This document shows positions 1 through 8,704 of a stretch of DNA of 64,000 nucleotides, in pieces. Within the stretch, counting starts at the first letter, position 1; each line of letters opens with the position of its first letter. This DNA comes from Candidatus Peregrinibacteria bacterium (GTDB lineage Bacteria > Patescibacteriota > Gracilibacteria > UBA1369 > 2-02-FULL-48-14), in NCBI GenBank assembly GCA_018658105.1, contig JABHVW010000014.1, positions 53,098 through 117,097 on the forward strand. Direction: 5' to 3'. The position numbers were made by a program, and so were the translations under genes. The notes under the pieces are model-generated. The model was not told where the DNA came from. It made no database searches and saw nothing but the letters and a program-made list of their open reading frames with translations.

Positions 1-2
1 TA

Positions 3-404
3 CCCAAGAAAGAGGAGGGTGCAAAATCAGGTGAATTGAGTGGTAAGACTGTTTTAGTTGCCGAAGATGATCAATTCATTAAGAAAATGACGAAAATGCA
101 ATTGCAAAAATTGAATTTGAATGTGCTTGAAGTTGCAGATGGGGAGTCAACGGTTAAAGTTATGAGAGAGAAAAAACCTGATCTTTTGCTTTTGGATATT
201 GGATTGCCTTTGAAGGATGGTTTTGAGGTTCTGGATGAGTTGGCTGCTGATGCTGCTTTAGCTCAAATTCCTGTAATTATTCTTTCAAAATTAGGGCAAG
301 ATGGCGATAAAGAAAGGGCTTTGCAGAAGGGGGCAAAATATTATTTTAGTAAGTTTGATGTAGATGGCCCAAAAATCGTTGAGATGATAAATAAGTTTTT
401 ATAA
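3..404 (+). CDS. Response-regulator receiver (CheY-like) domain, 5' end outside window
   Basis: A phosphoacceptor receiver domain that would take a phosphate from a histidine kinase. The acidic pair (AEDD), the phospho-accepting Asp in LLLLDIGLP, the conserved Ser in IILSK and the Lys in YYFSKFD are all visible. A TTG at position 36 would give a 122-residue stand-alone domain. However, the frame stays open to the window edge and reads as a Lys/Glu/Gly-rich linker (PKKEEGAKSGE), so I think this is the C-terminal receiver of a longer multidomain protein. The GGAGGG just upstream of the TTG may be only Glu codons of that linker. No kinase is visible. The AEC transporter gene begins 9 bases downstream. 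Confidence 0.85.
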   Translation, partial: PKKEEGAKSGELSGKTVLVAEDDQFIKKMTKMQLQKLNLNVLEVADGESTVKVMREKKPDLLLLDIGLPLKDGFEVLDELAADAALAQIPVIILSKLGQDGDKERALQKGAKYYFSKFDVDGPKIVEMINKFL

Positions 405-413
405 ATTATTTTT

Positions 414-1337
414 ATGTTTGAATTGATTTTAGTTATTGCACCACTATTTATAATTATTTTTGGAAGTGCTTTTTTAGTTAAATTTGGTATTGCAGATGTT
501 AAATGGCAAGAAGAGTTGAATGCTTACGCTTTGAAAATTGGATTTCCAGCACTTTTATTTTCTGCTTTGGCAGGCATGGAATTTTCAATTATGGAAGAAT
601 GGGATTTGCTTTTGGCGAATTCAATATTTTTATTGATGAGTTTTGTTTTGGCATATGTAATTGGCAAACTTTTGAAGCTGAAGAAGAAAATGTTTATGAC
701 GCTATTTATATGTTTGGGTTTTGGAAATGCGGCTTATTTGGGAATACCTGCCTTGGTTCAATCTTATGGGGATTCGGTATTAGGAGAAGCTAGTTTAGTT
801 GTGGCAGTTTATTTGTTATTCATATTTACAATAGGAATTGGATGTTTGGAAATTTGGAATAAGAAAAATAAAGATGCGGTTTTACATAAAATTCTGTTTA
901 GATTGGTTAAAAATCCTTTGTTGCTTGCAGTAGTTTTTGGTTTGGTTTTTTCATATTTAAACCTTGAGTTGCCATCTGCCTTGCAACAAGCAATTGATAT
1001 GTTGGCGGCTTCTGTAACACCGATTGTACTTGTTGTGATCGGTTTATTTTTGGGGCATACGAAATTTGGAAAGTTGAAAGATTGGCTGCCAAGCGGGATT
1101 TTCACTCTTATGACTTTGATGGTTTTACCTGCTATTTTTTATTTTGTTGTTAAAGCTATGCAGCTAGATACTGGAGATTTTTCAGTTTCAATTGTTGATG
1201 CAGCTATGCCTCTTGCAATTACTCCTTTTGCTTTGGTTGAAGAGTATAATTTAGATAAATCTTTTATTGCTCGTTCAATTGTTTTAAGTACAATTTTGTC
1301 TGTGCTGACGATTCCATTTTGGATATTTGTAGTTTAA
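414..1337 (+). CDS. AEC (auxin efflux carrier) family transporter
   Basis: An inner-membrane carrier of the AEC/Mem_trans family, whose bacterial members export small organic acids or similar solutes. The 307 residues form about ten hydrophobic segments in two halves, with the family's helix-breaking stretches in the middle (GFGNAAYLGIPAL near residue 105) and in the second half (AAMPLAITPFAL near 265). The length matches the family. It starts at the ATG 9 bases after the receiver gene and is probably co-transcribed with it. The substrate cannot be told from sequence. It ends 2 bases before a convergent gene. Confidence 0.85.
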   Translation: MFELILVIAPLFIIIFGSAFLVKFGIADVKWQEELNAYALKIGFPALLFSALAGMEFSIMEEWDLLLANSIFLLMSFVLAYVIGKLLKLKKKMFMTLFICLGFGNAAYLGIPALVQSYGDSVLGEASLVVAVYLLFIFTIGIGCLEIWNKKNKDAVLHKILFRLVKNPLLLAVVFGLVFSYLNLELPSALQQAIDMLAASVTPIVLVVIGLFLGHTKFGKLKDWLPSGIFTLMTLMVLPAIFYFVVKAMQLDTGDFSVSIVDAAMPLAITPFALVEEYNLDKSFIARSIVLSTILSVLTIPFWIFVV

Positions 1338-1339
1338 TT

Positions 1340-1633
1340 CTACTGAAGCGTAATATTCACTTCGATATTTTTGTTTAATTCGAGGTTTTCTTTTTTACGG
1401 ATATCTTTTTTGATTGGTAGGACGTATGTACCTTCTTTTGTTGGAAAAATGCTTGTTTTCCAAGTGGTTTTGCCGATTGTTACGGCTACTGGAATAGAAC
1501 CGAAACCTTTGCGCGGGCCTTCATGAAAGCCTTTTATCTTTTTTGATAAATTTAAAGGCACAGTTATAAAATGCCAGGCTCCTTTGCCTTGCCATAACCA
1601 CATTTTAGATTTGAATGTGAATGTTGGTTCCAT
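1340..1633 (-). CDS. DUF1905-family protein
   Basis: A 97-residue protein that resembles the DUF1905 family: an N-terminal KMWLWQGKGAWHFITVP block followed by GFGSIPVAVTIGKTTWKTSIFP and a GTYVLPIKKDIRK segment. This is a small beta-rich domain of unknown function, common as a stand-alone protein or fused to a YdeI-type domain. No catalytic residue is evident. It lies 4 bases after the zinc-finger-like gene at 1638-1823 on the same strand, so the two form a small operon. It is convergent with the AEC gene. Confidence 0.8.
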   Translation of the reverse strand: MEPTFTFKSKMWLWQGKGAWHFITVPLNLSKKIKGFHEGPRKGFGSIPVAVTIGKTTWKTSIFPTKEGTYVLPIKKDIRKKENLELNKNIEVNITLQ

Positions 1634-1637
1634 AGAT

Positions 1638-1823
1638 TTATGCTGCGTCGAAACGTACTTTGTTTTCGACCATCCATTTTTGTTTGTCTTCGTCAGTTTT
1701 GCTTGAGTCGTTCATTACGTCGGCGTGGTCTTTCATGTAATGAGGCATAAGTGCTTTCATCCAATCTTCAAAAGTTTCGCCTTGGGCGGTGTGGTCGCAT
1801 AGATCGCATTTGAGTGTTGTCAT
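1638..1823 (-). CDS. Small protein with a C2H2-like zinc-binding pattern
   Basis: A 61-residue cytoplasmic protein with CDLC near the N-terminus and HYMKDH about 20 residues later. This Cys-x2-Cys...His-x4-His spacing can bind zinc. The rest is hydrophilic and acidic. It resembles short DUF1059-like proteins, but I cannot assign a family with certainty. A TATAGT on the minus strand (about 1849-1854) lies about 25 bases upstream of the start and could be its -10 box. It is probably co-transcribed with the DUF1905 gene downstream. Confidence 0.7.
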   Translation of the reverse strand: MTTLKCDLCDHTAQGETFEDWMKALMPHYMKDHADVMNDSSKTDEDKQKWMVENKVRFDAA

Positions 1824-1848
1824 TTTTAGGTGTTGTTAAGTTGATTTA

Positions 1849-2490
1849 CTATACATCAAAATAGTCGAGTATTTCACTAACATTATTTATTTGCTTGTCT
1901 GCATTTGAAAAATCGTTAGTGCTGGAAAGTTCAGTTGGACATGCGAAACAGGTGAGGCCGGCTGCTTTTGCGGCAGTGACTCCTCGTTCGGTGTCTTCGA
2001 TTACTAAGCATTCTTCTTTTTTGAAGCCGCTTTGCTCCCATGCTTTTAAATATGGTTCGGGGTTAGGTTTGTCTTTAATTACATCGTCGTTACAGATTGT
2101 GAAATCGAAATATTTTTTTAAATCGGAGGCTTTCATAATTGTTTCGAAATGATCGCGATGGCTACTTGTTACAACTCCCATTGGGATTTTGCCGCGCAGC
2201 TTTTCTAAAGTAGGAATTACATGATCTATAACGGGGGAATCAATTTGTAAGAGATGCATATAAATTTCATTTCTTTTATTGCGAAGTGCTTGAACTTCAG
2301 TTTCATTGAGGCCTTTTTCGAATGCTAAATCAAATGCACTTAAACCTTTTTTTAATTGCACATTTATATACCAGTCTCTGGTCAAATCTATGCCTATGGT
2401 GGCTAAAACTTGTTGAGTTGCTTTGAAATATAGTGGTTCGGTGTTTACGAGAGTGCCATCGTTATCCCAGAAAATTGTTTTGAATTTCAT
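1849..2490 (-). CDS. HAD-superfamily hydrolase (beta-phosphoglucomutase-like)
   Basis: A 213-residue haloacid-dehalogenase phosphatase of the phosphoglycolate/beta-phosphoglucomutase group. Motif I is FWDNDGTLV, with nucleophile Asp9 and general acid Asp11. A helical cap domain lies at about residues 18-85. Motif II is the TSS in MGVVTSSH, the motif III Lys is in IKDKPNP, and motif IV is LVIEDTERGV. The exact phosphorylated substrate is not predictable. On the minus strand TAAAAT (2497-2502, preceded by TG) lies exactly 6 bases before the ATG, so the mRNA is probably leaderless. Confidence 0.88.
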   Translation of the reverse strand: MKFKTIFWDNDGTLVNTEPLYFKATQQVLATIGIDLTRDWYINVQLKKGLSAFDLAFEKGLNETEVQALRNKRNEIYMHLLQIDSPVIDHVIPTLEKLRGKIPMGVVTSSHRDHFETIMKASDLKKYFDFTICNDDVIKDKPNPEPYLKAWEQSGFKKEECLVIEDTERGVTAAKAAGLTCFACPTELSSTNDFSNADKQINNVSEILDYFDV

Positions 2491-2562
2491 GGAGAGATTT
2501 TAACAGTTTCTTTGAGATTTGACATTTGAATTGTATCTTTAGAACCTATAGTATGTGTCTTT

Positions 2563-3612
2563 ATGAATAAACATTCTTGTCATAGCGGCGGTGAAAAAAA
2601 GAAAAGATTTGATTGGATTCTTTGGTCCACTGTATTTATTTTGGTGATTTCTTATTTTGGATGGCTGTTTTTTTCTGTAGATTTTGCTGAAGTAAAATAT
2701 TTGAGCGTTTTTTCTGAGAGTACTTTTGATCTATTGAATCGAATGGCGTGGGGTATGTTGCTTGGTATATTTTTTGTAGGTCTTTTAGATAGAATCCCTC
2801 GAGATTTAATTGCATTTGTGATGGGTAGGGGTGGTAGTTTTTCGGGAATATTCCGCGCTGCTTTGGCTGGGATTATGCTTGATTTATGTTCGCATGGAAT
2901 TTTGCTTGTGGGTATGAAGTTATATCAGCGGGGTTTGAGCCTTGGGCAAACCATGGCTTTTTTGATTGCTAGCCCTTGGAATTCACTTTCTTTGACTTTG
3001 ATTTTATGGGCATTAGTAGGTTTAAAATGGACTTTGGCATTTTTGCTTCTATCTTTTCTTATGGCTGTTGTATCTGGATTGATTTTTGATCAACTTGTGA
3101 AGCGAGGTGTGTTGCCAAAAAATCCAAATACTATTGAGTTAGCGAAAGATTTTTCTGTTAAAAAAGAATTAATGAAAGGTTTGAAATTATCACATTTGAA
3201 TCCTAAAAATATTGTTTCAATACTTTGGACTGGTTTAAAGGGTTCACGGATGATTTTACGATGGATATTTTTTGGTACAATTTTGGCAGCTGCAATTCGT
3301 ACTTTTGTTCCGCCTGAAAGTTTTGAAACACTTTTTGGTCCAACAATAGGTGGGCTTGGTTTGACTTTGCTTGTTGCAACAATTCTTGAAGTTTGCAGCG
3401 AGGGTTCAACTCCGGTTGCAGCAGATATTTTGACTAGAGCAGGTGCGCCTGGCAATGCTTTTGCATTTTTGATGACGGGTGTGTCGACTGACTACACTGA
3501 AATTCTGGCAATTAAAGAAACGACGGGCAGGTGGAAAACTGCTTTCTTTTTACCTTTGGTTACATTGCCTCAGGTGATTCTCATGGCGATTATTATGAAC
3601 CTGTATGCTTGA
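2563..3612 (+). CDS. Predicted permease of the ArsP/DUF318 family (metal or metalloid efflux)
   Basis: A 349-residue polytopic membrane protein with about eight to nine transmembrane segments in two repeats. Conserved permease loops are seen around GIMLDLCSHGILLVG (near residue 105) and ATILEVCSEGSTPVAADIL (near 270). The family (PF03773) includes ArsP, which exports trivalent organoarsenicals, and SO_0444-type Cu/Zn exporters. The N-terminus MNKHSCHSGG is rich in Cys and His and could sense or hand over metal, which favours the metal-efflux reading. A TATAGT at 2547-2552 sits 10 bases before the ATG. No ArsR- or MerR-like regulator is adjacent. Confidence 0.8.
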   Translation: MNKHSCHSGGEKKKRFDWILWSTVFILVISYFGWLFFSVDFAEVKYLSVFSESTFDLLNRMAWGMLLGIFFVGLLDRIPRDLIAFVMGRGGSFSGIFRAALAGIMLDLCSHGILLVGMKLYQRGLSLGQTMAFLIASPWNSLSLTLILWALVGLKWTLAFLLLSFLMAVVSGLIFDQLVKRGVLPKNPNTIELAKDFSVKKELMKGLKLSHLNPKNIVSILWTGLKGSRMILRWIFFGTILAAAIRTFVPPESFETLFGPTIGGLGLTLLVATILEVCSEGSTPVAADILTRAGAPGNAFAFLMTGVSTDYTEILAIKETTGRWKTAFFLPLVTLPQVILMAIIMNLYA

Positions 3613-3659
3613 CAAAACTCAAGAATTGTGCGAAGCTACTCTCTAATAACTAATAATAA

Positions 3660-4211
3660 ATGGTCCTTAGAGTAGCAATTCAAAGTTTGAAAACTTGCTT
3701 AACTGATGAAGTAGATAAAGTCTTAGTTTCACTAGATGATGATTCAGAGACTGAACCTGTTAATACTGCTGCACTTGATGAAGTGCTAGCTGATTTACGG
3801 GCTCGAATTAGTACAGTTAATTCAGCTAGGGAGAGGGTGGCACAAATGAATAGCGGACTATCTTTAAGTTCTAAATGTATGGAAAAGGTTAATGCTTTTC
3901 GATCTGCTTTTGGTGATTTTCAAAATTATCTTGAGGATGGGGATTTAAAAGAGCTTTGTGGTGTTAGTGATGAGAGCCATTCTGTACGTGTTGATCTTGC
4001 TATTCCTAAGTCTTTGATAAATTCTGATGAGATCTTAAGCTTGAAGATTGATGTTGTGGGTGGTTTTGATCATAATTCTGTTATGGATTTAACTCTACGA
4101 TTGAATCAGGCTACTGATCAAGTTGAATATAGTTGGAATAAAAGGGCTGAGAGGGATCTTGAAGATTATGTGGTGAATGGAATAGTTGATCGCGTGTTTA
4201 ACTGTCAATGA
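3660..4211 (+). CDS. Hypothetical protein, helical N-terminus
   Basis: I do not recognise this 183-residue protein. It has no signal peptide and no membrane segment. Residues 1-100 look helical with heptad-like Leu/Val spacing (LDEVLADLRARISTVNSARERVA). Residues 105-183 look like a mixed alpha/beta domain (VRVDLAIPKSL, LKIDVVGGFD, DLTLRLNQAT). It is mostly acidic and presumably cytoplasmic. Its stop lies 20 bases before the ATG chosen for the DEAD-box helicase, and the helicase's presumed promoter lies in this tail end. Confidence 0.6.
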   Translation: MVLRVAIQSLKTCLTDEVDKVLVSLDDDSETEPVNTAALDEVLADLRARISTVNSARERVAQMNSGLSLSSKCMEKVNAFRSAFGDFQNYLEDGDLKELCGVSDESHSVRVDLAIPKSLINSDEILSLKIDVVGGFDHNSVMDLTLRLNQATDQVEYSWNKRAERDLEDYVVNGIVDRVFNCQ

Positions 4212-4231
4212 TAATAGGTTATAGTGCGCGC

Positions 4232-5458
4232 ATGAACGATAATTCACATGATAGTTTTTATGGGCTTGGCATTGCGCCTGGTTTGCTTAAGCGTCTTGAT
4301 GCGCTTAAATTTGTGACGCCAACACCGATTCAATATAAGGCTATTCCTATTGGGATAAGTGGCGATGATATGATTGGGATTGCGCAAACTGGTACTGGTA
4401 AGACTTTGGCTTTTTCGATACCGATGCTTCAGAGAATTTCTGCATTGAAATGTCAGGGTTTGGTTATTTGCCCTACTCGTGAGCTGGCTTTGCAGGTGGA
4501 TGAAACTTTGCAAAAGGTTGGAGGGCCTGTTGGTCTGAAAACGGTTGTGATTATTGGTGGAACGAATATTGGGCCTCAGATTAAAAAATTGAAGGCGAAA
4601 CCGAATGTGATTATTGCGACTCCGGGAAGGTTGATTGATCATTTGCAGCAAAGGACTTTTTCTCTGAAAAATATTGGAATTTTGGTTTTGGATGAAGCAG
4701 ATAGAATGTTAGATATGGGTTTTGAACCACAGATTAAAAAAATTATGGCTGATTTGCCTAGCAAAAGGCAGACTATGCTTTTTTCTGCGACTATGCCTGC
4801 GAAAATCTCTCAGATTGCTCGCAAGTATATGGCTAAGCCTCTTCGTGTTGAGGTTGCGCCTGCTGGCTCAACTACTGAGCAGGTTGAGCAAGAGCTATTT
4901 ATTGTTCCAAAGCCTCAGAAAATGGCGCTGCTTAATCAGTTGCTTTCAGAATATAAAGGTACGGTGCTTGTGTTTAGTCGAACAAAACATGGTGCAAAAA
5001 AGATTTGTAGAGTTGTGAATAAAATTGGGCATTCCGCTGCTGAGATACATTCGAATCGTTCTTTAAATCAGCGTAAGGCTGCGCTTGAGGGCTTTAAGTC
5101 TGGTCGTTTTCGAGTATTGGTTGCAACAGATATTGCGGCGCGTGGAATTGATGTTTCTGAAATTGAATTGGTGATTAACTTTGATCTTCCGGATAACTCA
5201 GAAGATTATGTGCATAGAATTGGGCGAACTGGGCGTGCGTCTCATTCTGGTAAGGCGATTTCATTTGCCTGCCCTGAACAGAGAAAAGATGTGAAAGCCA
5301 TTGAAAGGCTCATCAAGCTTCAGCTGCCAGTTTTGCCTCTGCCGGATCTTCCAAAGACACCTACTATATCTGCTAAATCTCTTAAAAGAGGGAAGCCACG
5401 GAGTAAGGCTGAGACCCTTCGTCAAAGGAGAGAATATAAAAGAAGAGGGAGGCGGTAG
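4232..5458 (+). CDS. DEAD-box ATP-dependent RNA helicase
   Basis: An RhlE/DeaD-like RNA helicase that unwinds structured RNA in ribosome assembly or mRNA turnover. All motifs are present in order: Q motif (FVTPTPIQYKAIP), I (AQTGTGKT), Ia (PTRELALQ), Ib (TPGR), II (DEAD), III (SAT), IV (VFSRT), V (ATDIAARGIDV) and VI (HRIGRTGRA). A basic tail (RGKPRSKAETLRQRRE) follows and probably binds RNA. An ATG at 4208 is also in frame, but I chose 4232: TATAGT (4220-4225) lies exactly 6 bases before it, and the Q motif then begins at the usual distance. It ends at a bidirectional terminator shared with the cold-shock gene. Confidence 0.95.
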   Translation: MNDNSHDSFYGLGIAPGLLKRLDALKFVTPTPIQYKAIPIGISGDDMIGIAQTGTGKTLAFSIPMLQRISALKCQGLVICPTRELALQVDETLQKVGGPVGLKTVVIIGGTNIGPQIKKLKAKPNVIIATPGRLIDHLQQRTFSLKNIGILVLDEADRMLDMGFEPQIKKIMADLPSKRQTMLFSATMPAKISQIARKYMAKPLRVEVAPAGSTTEQVEQELFIVPKPQKMALLNQLLSEYKGTVLVFSRTKHGAKKICRVVNKIGHSAAEIHSNRSLNQRKAALEGFKSGRFRVLVATDIAARGIDVSEIELVINFDLPDNSEDYVHRIGRTGRASHSGKAISFACPEQRKDVKAIERLIKLQLPVLPLPDLPKTPTISAKSLKRGKPRSKAETLRQRREYKRRGRR

Positions 5459-5501
5459 ATTTGTTTTGCGAATTTAATAGTGTTTTTTTGTGGTATAGCA
5501 A

Positions 5502-5536
5502 AAAACCAACCATTCCTTTTGGGTCTGGTTGGTTTT
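5502..5536. terminator. Bidirectional rho-independent terminator
   Basis: An 11-bp inverted repeat (5502-5512 with 5526-5536, AAAACCAACCA and its complement) has A-runs on one side and T-runs on the other, so it can stop transcripts from both convergent genes, the helicase and the cold-shock gene. Confidence 0.85.
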
Positions 5537-5551
5537 GAATTGAAGTGATAA

Positions 5552-5830
5552 TTAAGCTTCGTCAGTTGCTTCAGGAGCAGCTTCTTCCATTGCAGGAGCA
5601 GCTTCTTCCATTGCAGGAGCAGCTTCTTCAGGAGCAGATCCTGAATCAAGTTTTACGTTAACAGCTTTAGGCCCTTTGTCAGAGTCAGCAGTGTCAAAAG
5701 TAACAGAGTCACCTTCTTTTAGACCGTCGAAATTTTCACATTCGTTTGAATGGAAGAAATAGTCTGTTCCACCATCTACTGTAATAAAACCGAACTTTCT
5801 TTCGTCTAACTTTTTGATTATACCTTTCAT
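5552..5830 (-). CDS. Cold-shock domain protein with Ala/Glu repeat tail
   Basis: An RNA chaperone of the CspA type. The five-stranded domain covers residues 1-65 and carries RNP1 (KFGFI) and RNP2 (YFFH), with the usual F/Y/K nucleic-acid face. A 27-residue tail follows, built of EEAAPAM repeats encoded by nearly identical 21-bp direct repeats (about 5570-5632), so its length probably varies between strains. Typical CspA stops at about 70 residues. A TATAAT on the minus strand (5872-5877) could be the -10 box, giving a leader of about 35 bases. Confidence 0.9.
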   Translation of the reverse strand: MKGIIKKLDERKFGFITVDGGTDYFFHSNECENFDGLKEGDSVTFDTADSDKGPKAVNVKLDSGSAPEEAAPAMEEAAPAMEEAAPEATDEA

Positions 5831-6068
5831 ATTGATAAGGTTAAGAAATATTTTCTTCTAAGCATTATTGAATTATACCTATTAGGCCTATACGTTAGCT
5901 CTTTACGGGGTATTTGTCTATTATCTCGTGCTTTTATTTGTTTTTATAGTTGTTTCTGGGTGAGTTTGGATCATCTATATCTAATTCTTTGAGCTCTTGC
6001 CAATTTATTTGTTAAAAGGTATAATCGTGCTGTAATCACCACAAAGAGCGCCCTTTAAGTTTCTGTCC

Positions 6069-6569
6069 TTATTGGGTTCTTTTTTTGTATGAAAGTTTTT
6101 TCTTGAGATCACTGACGAAGGCAAGAAATTCAGAGGGAAATCGTTTTAATAGAGCTGAGTAGCTTTTTTGATCTGGAACAAGTAATTTTTTTAGTTTCTT
6201 CTCTTGGATAAGATATTTTACAAGACAATGAAAATCTCCATCACCTGTAATAATTACTGCTTTTTCATAATGTGGATATTCGATCATTGTTTGTAAGACT
6301 AGTTCAGCATCACAATTCCCTTTGATCTTACCGGTTTTGTATGTGAGTGTGGGTTTGAAAATACAGATAAACCCTGAGTCTTGTAGGGCTTTGTATAAGT
6401 CTCCGTTTCCGTCGATGTAGCCAATAAAAAGAAATGCTTTTGTTATGCCATATTTTTCTTTGAGATATCTGCGGAATTTCCTGAAATCTAGTTTCCAGCC
6501 CAGGTTTTTGATGCTCAAATTGAGATTCTGACTGTCAATAAAAGCGTAGTTGTTTTCTTTGTTCTTCAT
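6069..6569 (-). CDS. NYN-domain (LabA/DUF88-like) ribonuclease
   Basis: A PIN-like NYN-domain protein, a family of metal-dependent RNases. The acidic residues that form the metal site are visible in FIDSQNL, GNCDAELVLQ and TGDGDFHCLV. A basic C-terminus (KKKLSYKKRTQ) follows. An upstream ATG at 6578 is also in frame, but it falls inside a -10-like box (minus strand TGCTAGGAT, hexamer at 6577-6582) that stands 7 bases before the ATG at 6569. I therefore prefer MKNKENNYAF as the N-terminus (166 residues). It is a monocistronic gene. The 5831-6068 gap downstream holds no gene I can see. Confidence 0.88.
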   Translation of the reverse strand: MKNKENNYAFIDSQNLNLSIKNLGWKLDFRKFRRYLKEKYGITKAFLFIGYIDGNGDLYKALQDSGFICIFKPTLTYKTGKIKGNCDAELVLQTMIEYPHYEKAVIITGDGDFHCLVKYLIQEKKLKKLLVPDQKSYSALLKRFPSEFLAFVSDLKKKLSYKKRTQ

Positions 6570-6724
6570 CGTGACCATCCTAGCAGGAATGGGAAATTTT
6601 GGATATTGTAGAATGGCTTCTCGTAATCATTGATCTCTTAGTAAACTTCTTCTTTGATTTTTTCTAGGTTTTAAAGGTCACTAAGATTCCAAAGCAGAAC
6701 GAACTTTAGTACGCTCTGCCTCAA

Positions 6725-7240
6725 CTAGTGAGTCTTGGTCTGAGGGATATTCGTAAGGAAAATGAATAGCATTTGGTATGAGTCCTTGTTAGTCCATCCA
6801 TTTCTTGCCATATCTAATATATGATTGAAAGCGTGTTCTGGAGAATGAGAAGCTAGATAATCTAGGCTTTGCATTATTTCAATTGCTTTTTGGCTGTCTG
6901 GGTTCAATATGGTGCATAAATCTTTGTATGCAAGATATAATTTATTTGATTGTCCTGATGCACGCTCGTTTTTCGCAATATATTTCAGAAGTTGTCTTAA
7001 GGTCTCAGTGCCTCTAGGAGCAATATCTTCTGAATGTTCAGCTATAAGGAATAGTACATGCTTATCTAAATTTGCTCCTTGAATAATATCTTTTGCTTCT
7101 TGTAATGCATTATGATCTGCTACTTTTTGAAGGGCATTAAAGAAAATAGCTACAAGATGACGTGAGTTACTTGGTGTCCATTCAGCTTTACAAATATCTT
7201 CATCTGCTACGTTAGGTTCTGTAGGTCTAGCTAATGCCAT
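6725..7240 (-). CDS. Hypothetical all-helical protein
   Basis: A 171-residue protein that I do not recognise. It appears entirely alpha-helical, with spaced helices such as NSRHLVAIFFNALQKVADH and TLRQLLKYIAKNERASG that recall HEAT- or TPR-like packing, but no repeat can be aligned with confidence. There is no signal peptide and no membrane segment. TATAAT on the minus strand (7271-7276) gives a probable promoter with a leader of about 25-30 bases. No functional link to its neighbours is evident. Confidence 0.6.
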   Translation of the reverse strand: MALARPTEPNVADEDICKAEWTPSNSRHLVAIFFNALQKVADHNALQEAKDIIQGANLDKHVLFLIAEHSEDIAPRGTETLRQLLKYIAKNERASGQSNKLYLAYKDLCTILNPDSQKAIEIMQSLDYLASHSPEHAFNHILDMARNGWTNKDSYQMLFIFLTNIPQTKTH

Positions 7241-7336
7241 AATTATGTTGGTTGGTTGAAATAAGATCGTATTATAATGGGTGTTAGAAAAAAACTAAAG
7301 AATAAAATGTGAATTATTTCATTCGATTTACTATGC

Positions 7337-7366
7337 TTGAGATGGAGTTCTGCTTGGGTGTATAAT
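7337..7366 (+). promoter_or_regulatory. Sigma-70-type promoter of the beta-helix gene
   Basis: TTGAGA (7337-7342), an 18-base spacer and TATAAT (7361-7366). Transcription would start near 7373, leaving a leader of about 23 bases without a Shine-Dalgarno sequence. Confidence 0.75.
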
Positions 7367-7395
7367 CTGATTGAATTATTAATAAATCCTCACAA

Positions 7396-8625
7396 ATGAA
7401 TAAATTAGGAAAACTTTTTATTGCTTCTGCTCTTTTTGCTATTATTTCAGTACCGCTTTTTGCTGGTGCTGCTTCTGCAGTTTTCTTTGAGGCGGGAGAA
7501 GAGTTGTTTTTGTCAGTTCCTTTTGATGATGATCTTTATGCTGCTGGTTGCCCTGTAATTATTGATGAAAATATTGAAGGAGATGCCAGTGTTGCTGGTT
7601 GTATTGTTACGATTTCTGCTGATATCAGTCAGGATTTAAATGTTGGGGCTGGTGTTATTACTATTGATGGAACTGTTGGGGATGATTTGCGAGCTGGGGG
7701 TGGTGAGGTGACAATTAACTCGATTGTTGGGGATGATCTTTTTGTAGGTGGTGGAACGGTTAATATTTCTAGATCAGCAGTGATTAAAGGGGATTTGATA
7801 ATTGGTGGAGGAAGGGTGAATATGAATGGAACTGTGGAAGGTGATTTGAAAATGGGTTCTGGTATGGTGATTGTTGATGGTCCAGTTCTTGGTGAAGCAA
7901 CTGTTTATGGTGGGTCGGTGATGCTTAATAGTGTTTTTGGAGGGAATAGTGTGATTGCAGCTGACGAGATTGTGTTTGGATCAAGTGCTCAATTAGGTGG
8001 AGATTTAAATTATTGGACGAAAGATGGGGAGCTTGATTTAACAGAGGTTTCAATAGCTGGTACTGCGACTTTTGATCCTGAATTGTCTACAGCAAAATAT
8101 ACAGATCAATTTGATTTTGATGAGGCTGAGCTAGGTGGCATTTTTGCAAGTATTGCATTTGGCTTTATGATGTTTCACTTTTTATCAGCTGCTTTGATTA
8201 TTTTGCTTCTTTCACTTTCTACTAAGAAGTTCTTTAAAAAGGCTGCTATGGAATTGGAGAAAGAATTTTCGAAATCTTTGCTAGCAGGTTTTCTTTATTT
8301 TGTTTTTGTTCCAATTGTTGCTCTTTTAGTGATGGTTACAGTAATTGGTATTCCTTTGGGGCTTATTACTTTGCTGCTTTATGCGATTACTGTGTACCTG
8401 GCAAGTATTGTTAGCTCAATTGTTCTGGCTCATTGGGTGGTGCTTCATTGGAAGCTTAAATGGAGCAAGGTGGCTCACTTTTTCTTGAGTCTTTTGATTT
8501 ATGTTTTATTAACATTAATTTGTTTAATTCCAATTGTTGGCTGGATAACTAAAATTGTGATTGTGTTTGCTGCCTTTGGTGCGCACTTGCTACATAAATT
8601 TAAGCTTTGGAAGCAGGTGGCTTAG
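7396..8625 (+). CDS. Secreted bactofilin-like beta-helix protein with C-terminal membrane domain
   Basis: A 409-residue envelope protein. A signal peptide (residues 1-28, ending AGAASA) is followed by about 200 residues of short beta-strand repeats (GDDLRAGGGEVTINSIV, GDDLFVGGGTVNISR, GDLIIGGGRVNMNG), the pattern of a polymer-forming beta-helix like bactofilins but exported. Residues 245-409 hold four to five transmembrane helices. Comparable proteins with this order of parts exist in many bacteria but are poorly characterised. It might form an extracytoplasmic scaffold anchored in the membrane; that role is inference. An 18-bp promoter lies upstream. Confidence 0.8.
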   Translation: MNKLGKLFIASALFAIISVPLFAGAASAVFFEAGEELFLSVPFDDDLYAAGCPVIIDENIEGDASVAGCIVTISADISQDLNVGAGVITIDGTVGDDLRAGGGEVTINSIVGDDLFVGGGTVNISRSAVIKGDLIIGGGRVNMNGTVEGDLKMGSGMVIVDGPVLGEATVYGGSVMLNSVFGGNSVIAADEIVFGSSAQLGGDLNYWTKDGELDLTEVSIAGTATFDPELSTAKYTDQFDFDEAELGGIFASIAFGFMMFHFLSAALIILLLSLSTKKFFKKAAMELEKEFSKSLLAGFLYFVFVPIVALLVMVTVIGIPLGLITLLLYAITVYLASIVSSIVLAHWVVLHWKLKWSKVAHFFLSLLIYVLLTLICLIPIVGWITKIVIVFAAFGAHLLHKFKLWKQVA

Positions 8626-8627
8626 CT

Positions 8628-8643
8628 CGTAGTTAGTGGTTTG
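8628..8643 (+). repeat. 16-bp direct repeat, left copy
   Basis: CGTAGTTAGTGGTTTG here matches 15 of 16 bases with 9935-9950. Both copies lie within 10 bases after the stop codon of a plus-strand gene, and together they bracket the two toxin-antitoxin modules. Confidence 0.6.
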
Positions 8644-8704
8644 TGAACAGCTTGCATAGGTGTTGCAAAAGTGTTACACTTGATATGTATTTAATTTCTA
8701 ATTT

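Noticed and set aside
3..35. Shine-Dalgarno sequence GGAGGG before a TTG start of the receiver gene
   Set aside because: The same bases read in frame as part of a Lys/Glu/Gly linker continuous with the receiver domain, so they are more likely coding sequence; the gene is probably longer than the window shows.
4244..4651. 135-codon minus-strand open frame in the helicase gene
   Set aside because: It is antisense to highly conserved helicase motifs and has an improbable Asn/Arg-rich composition.
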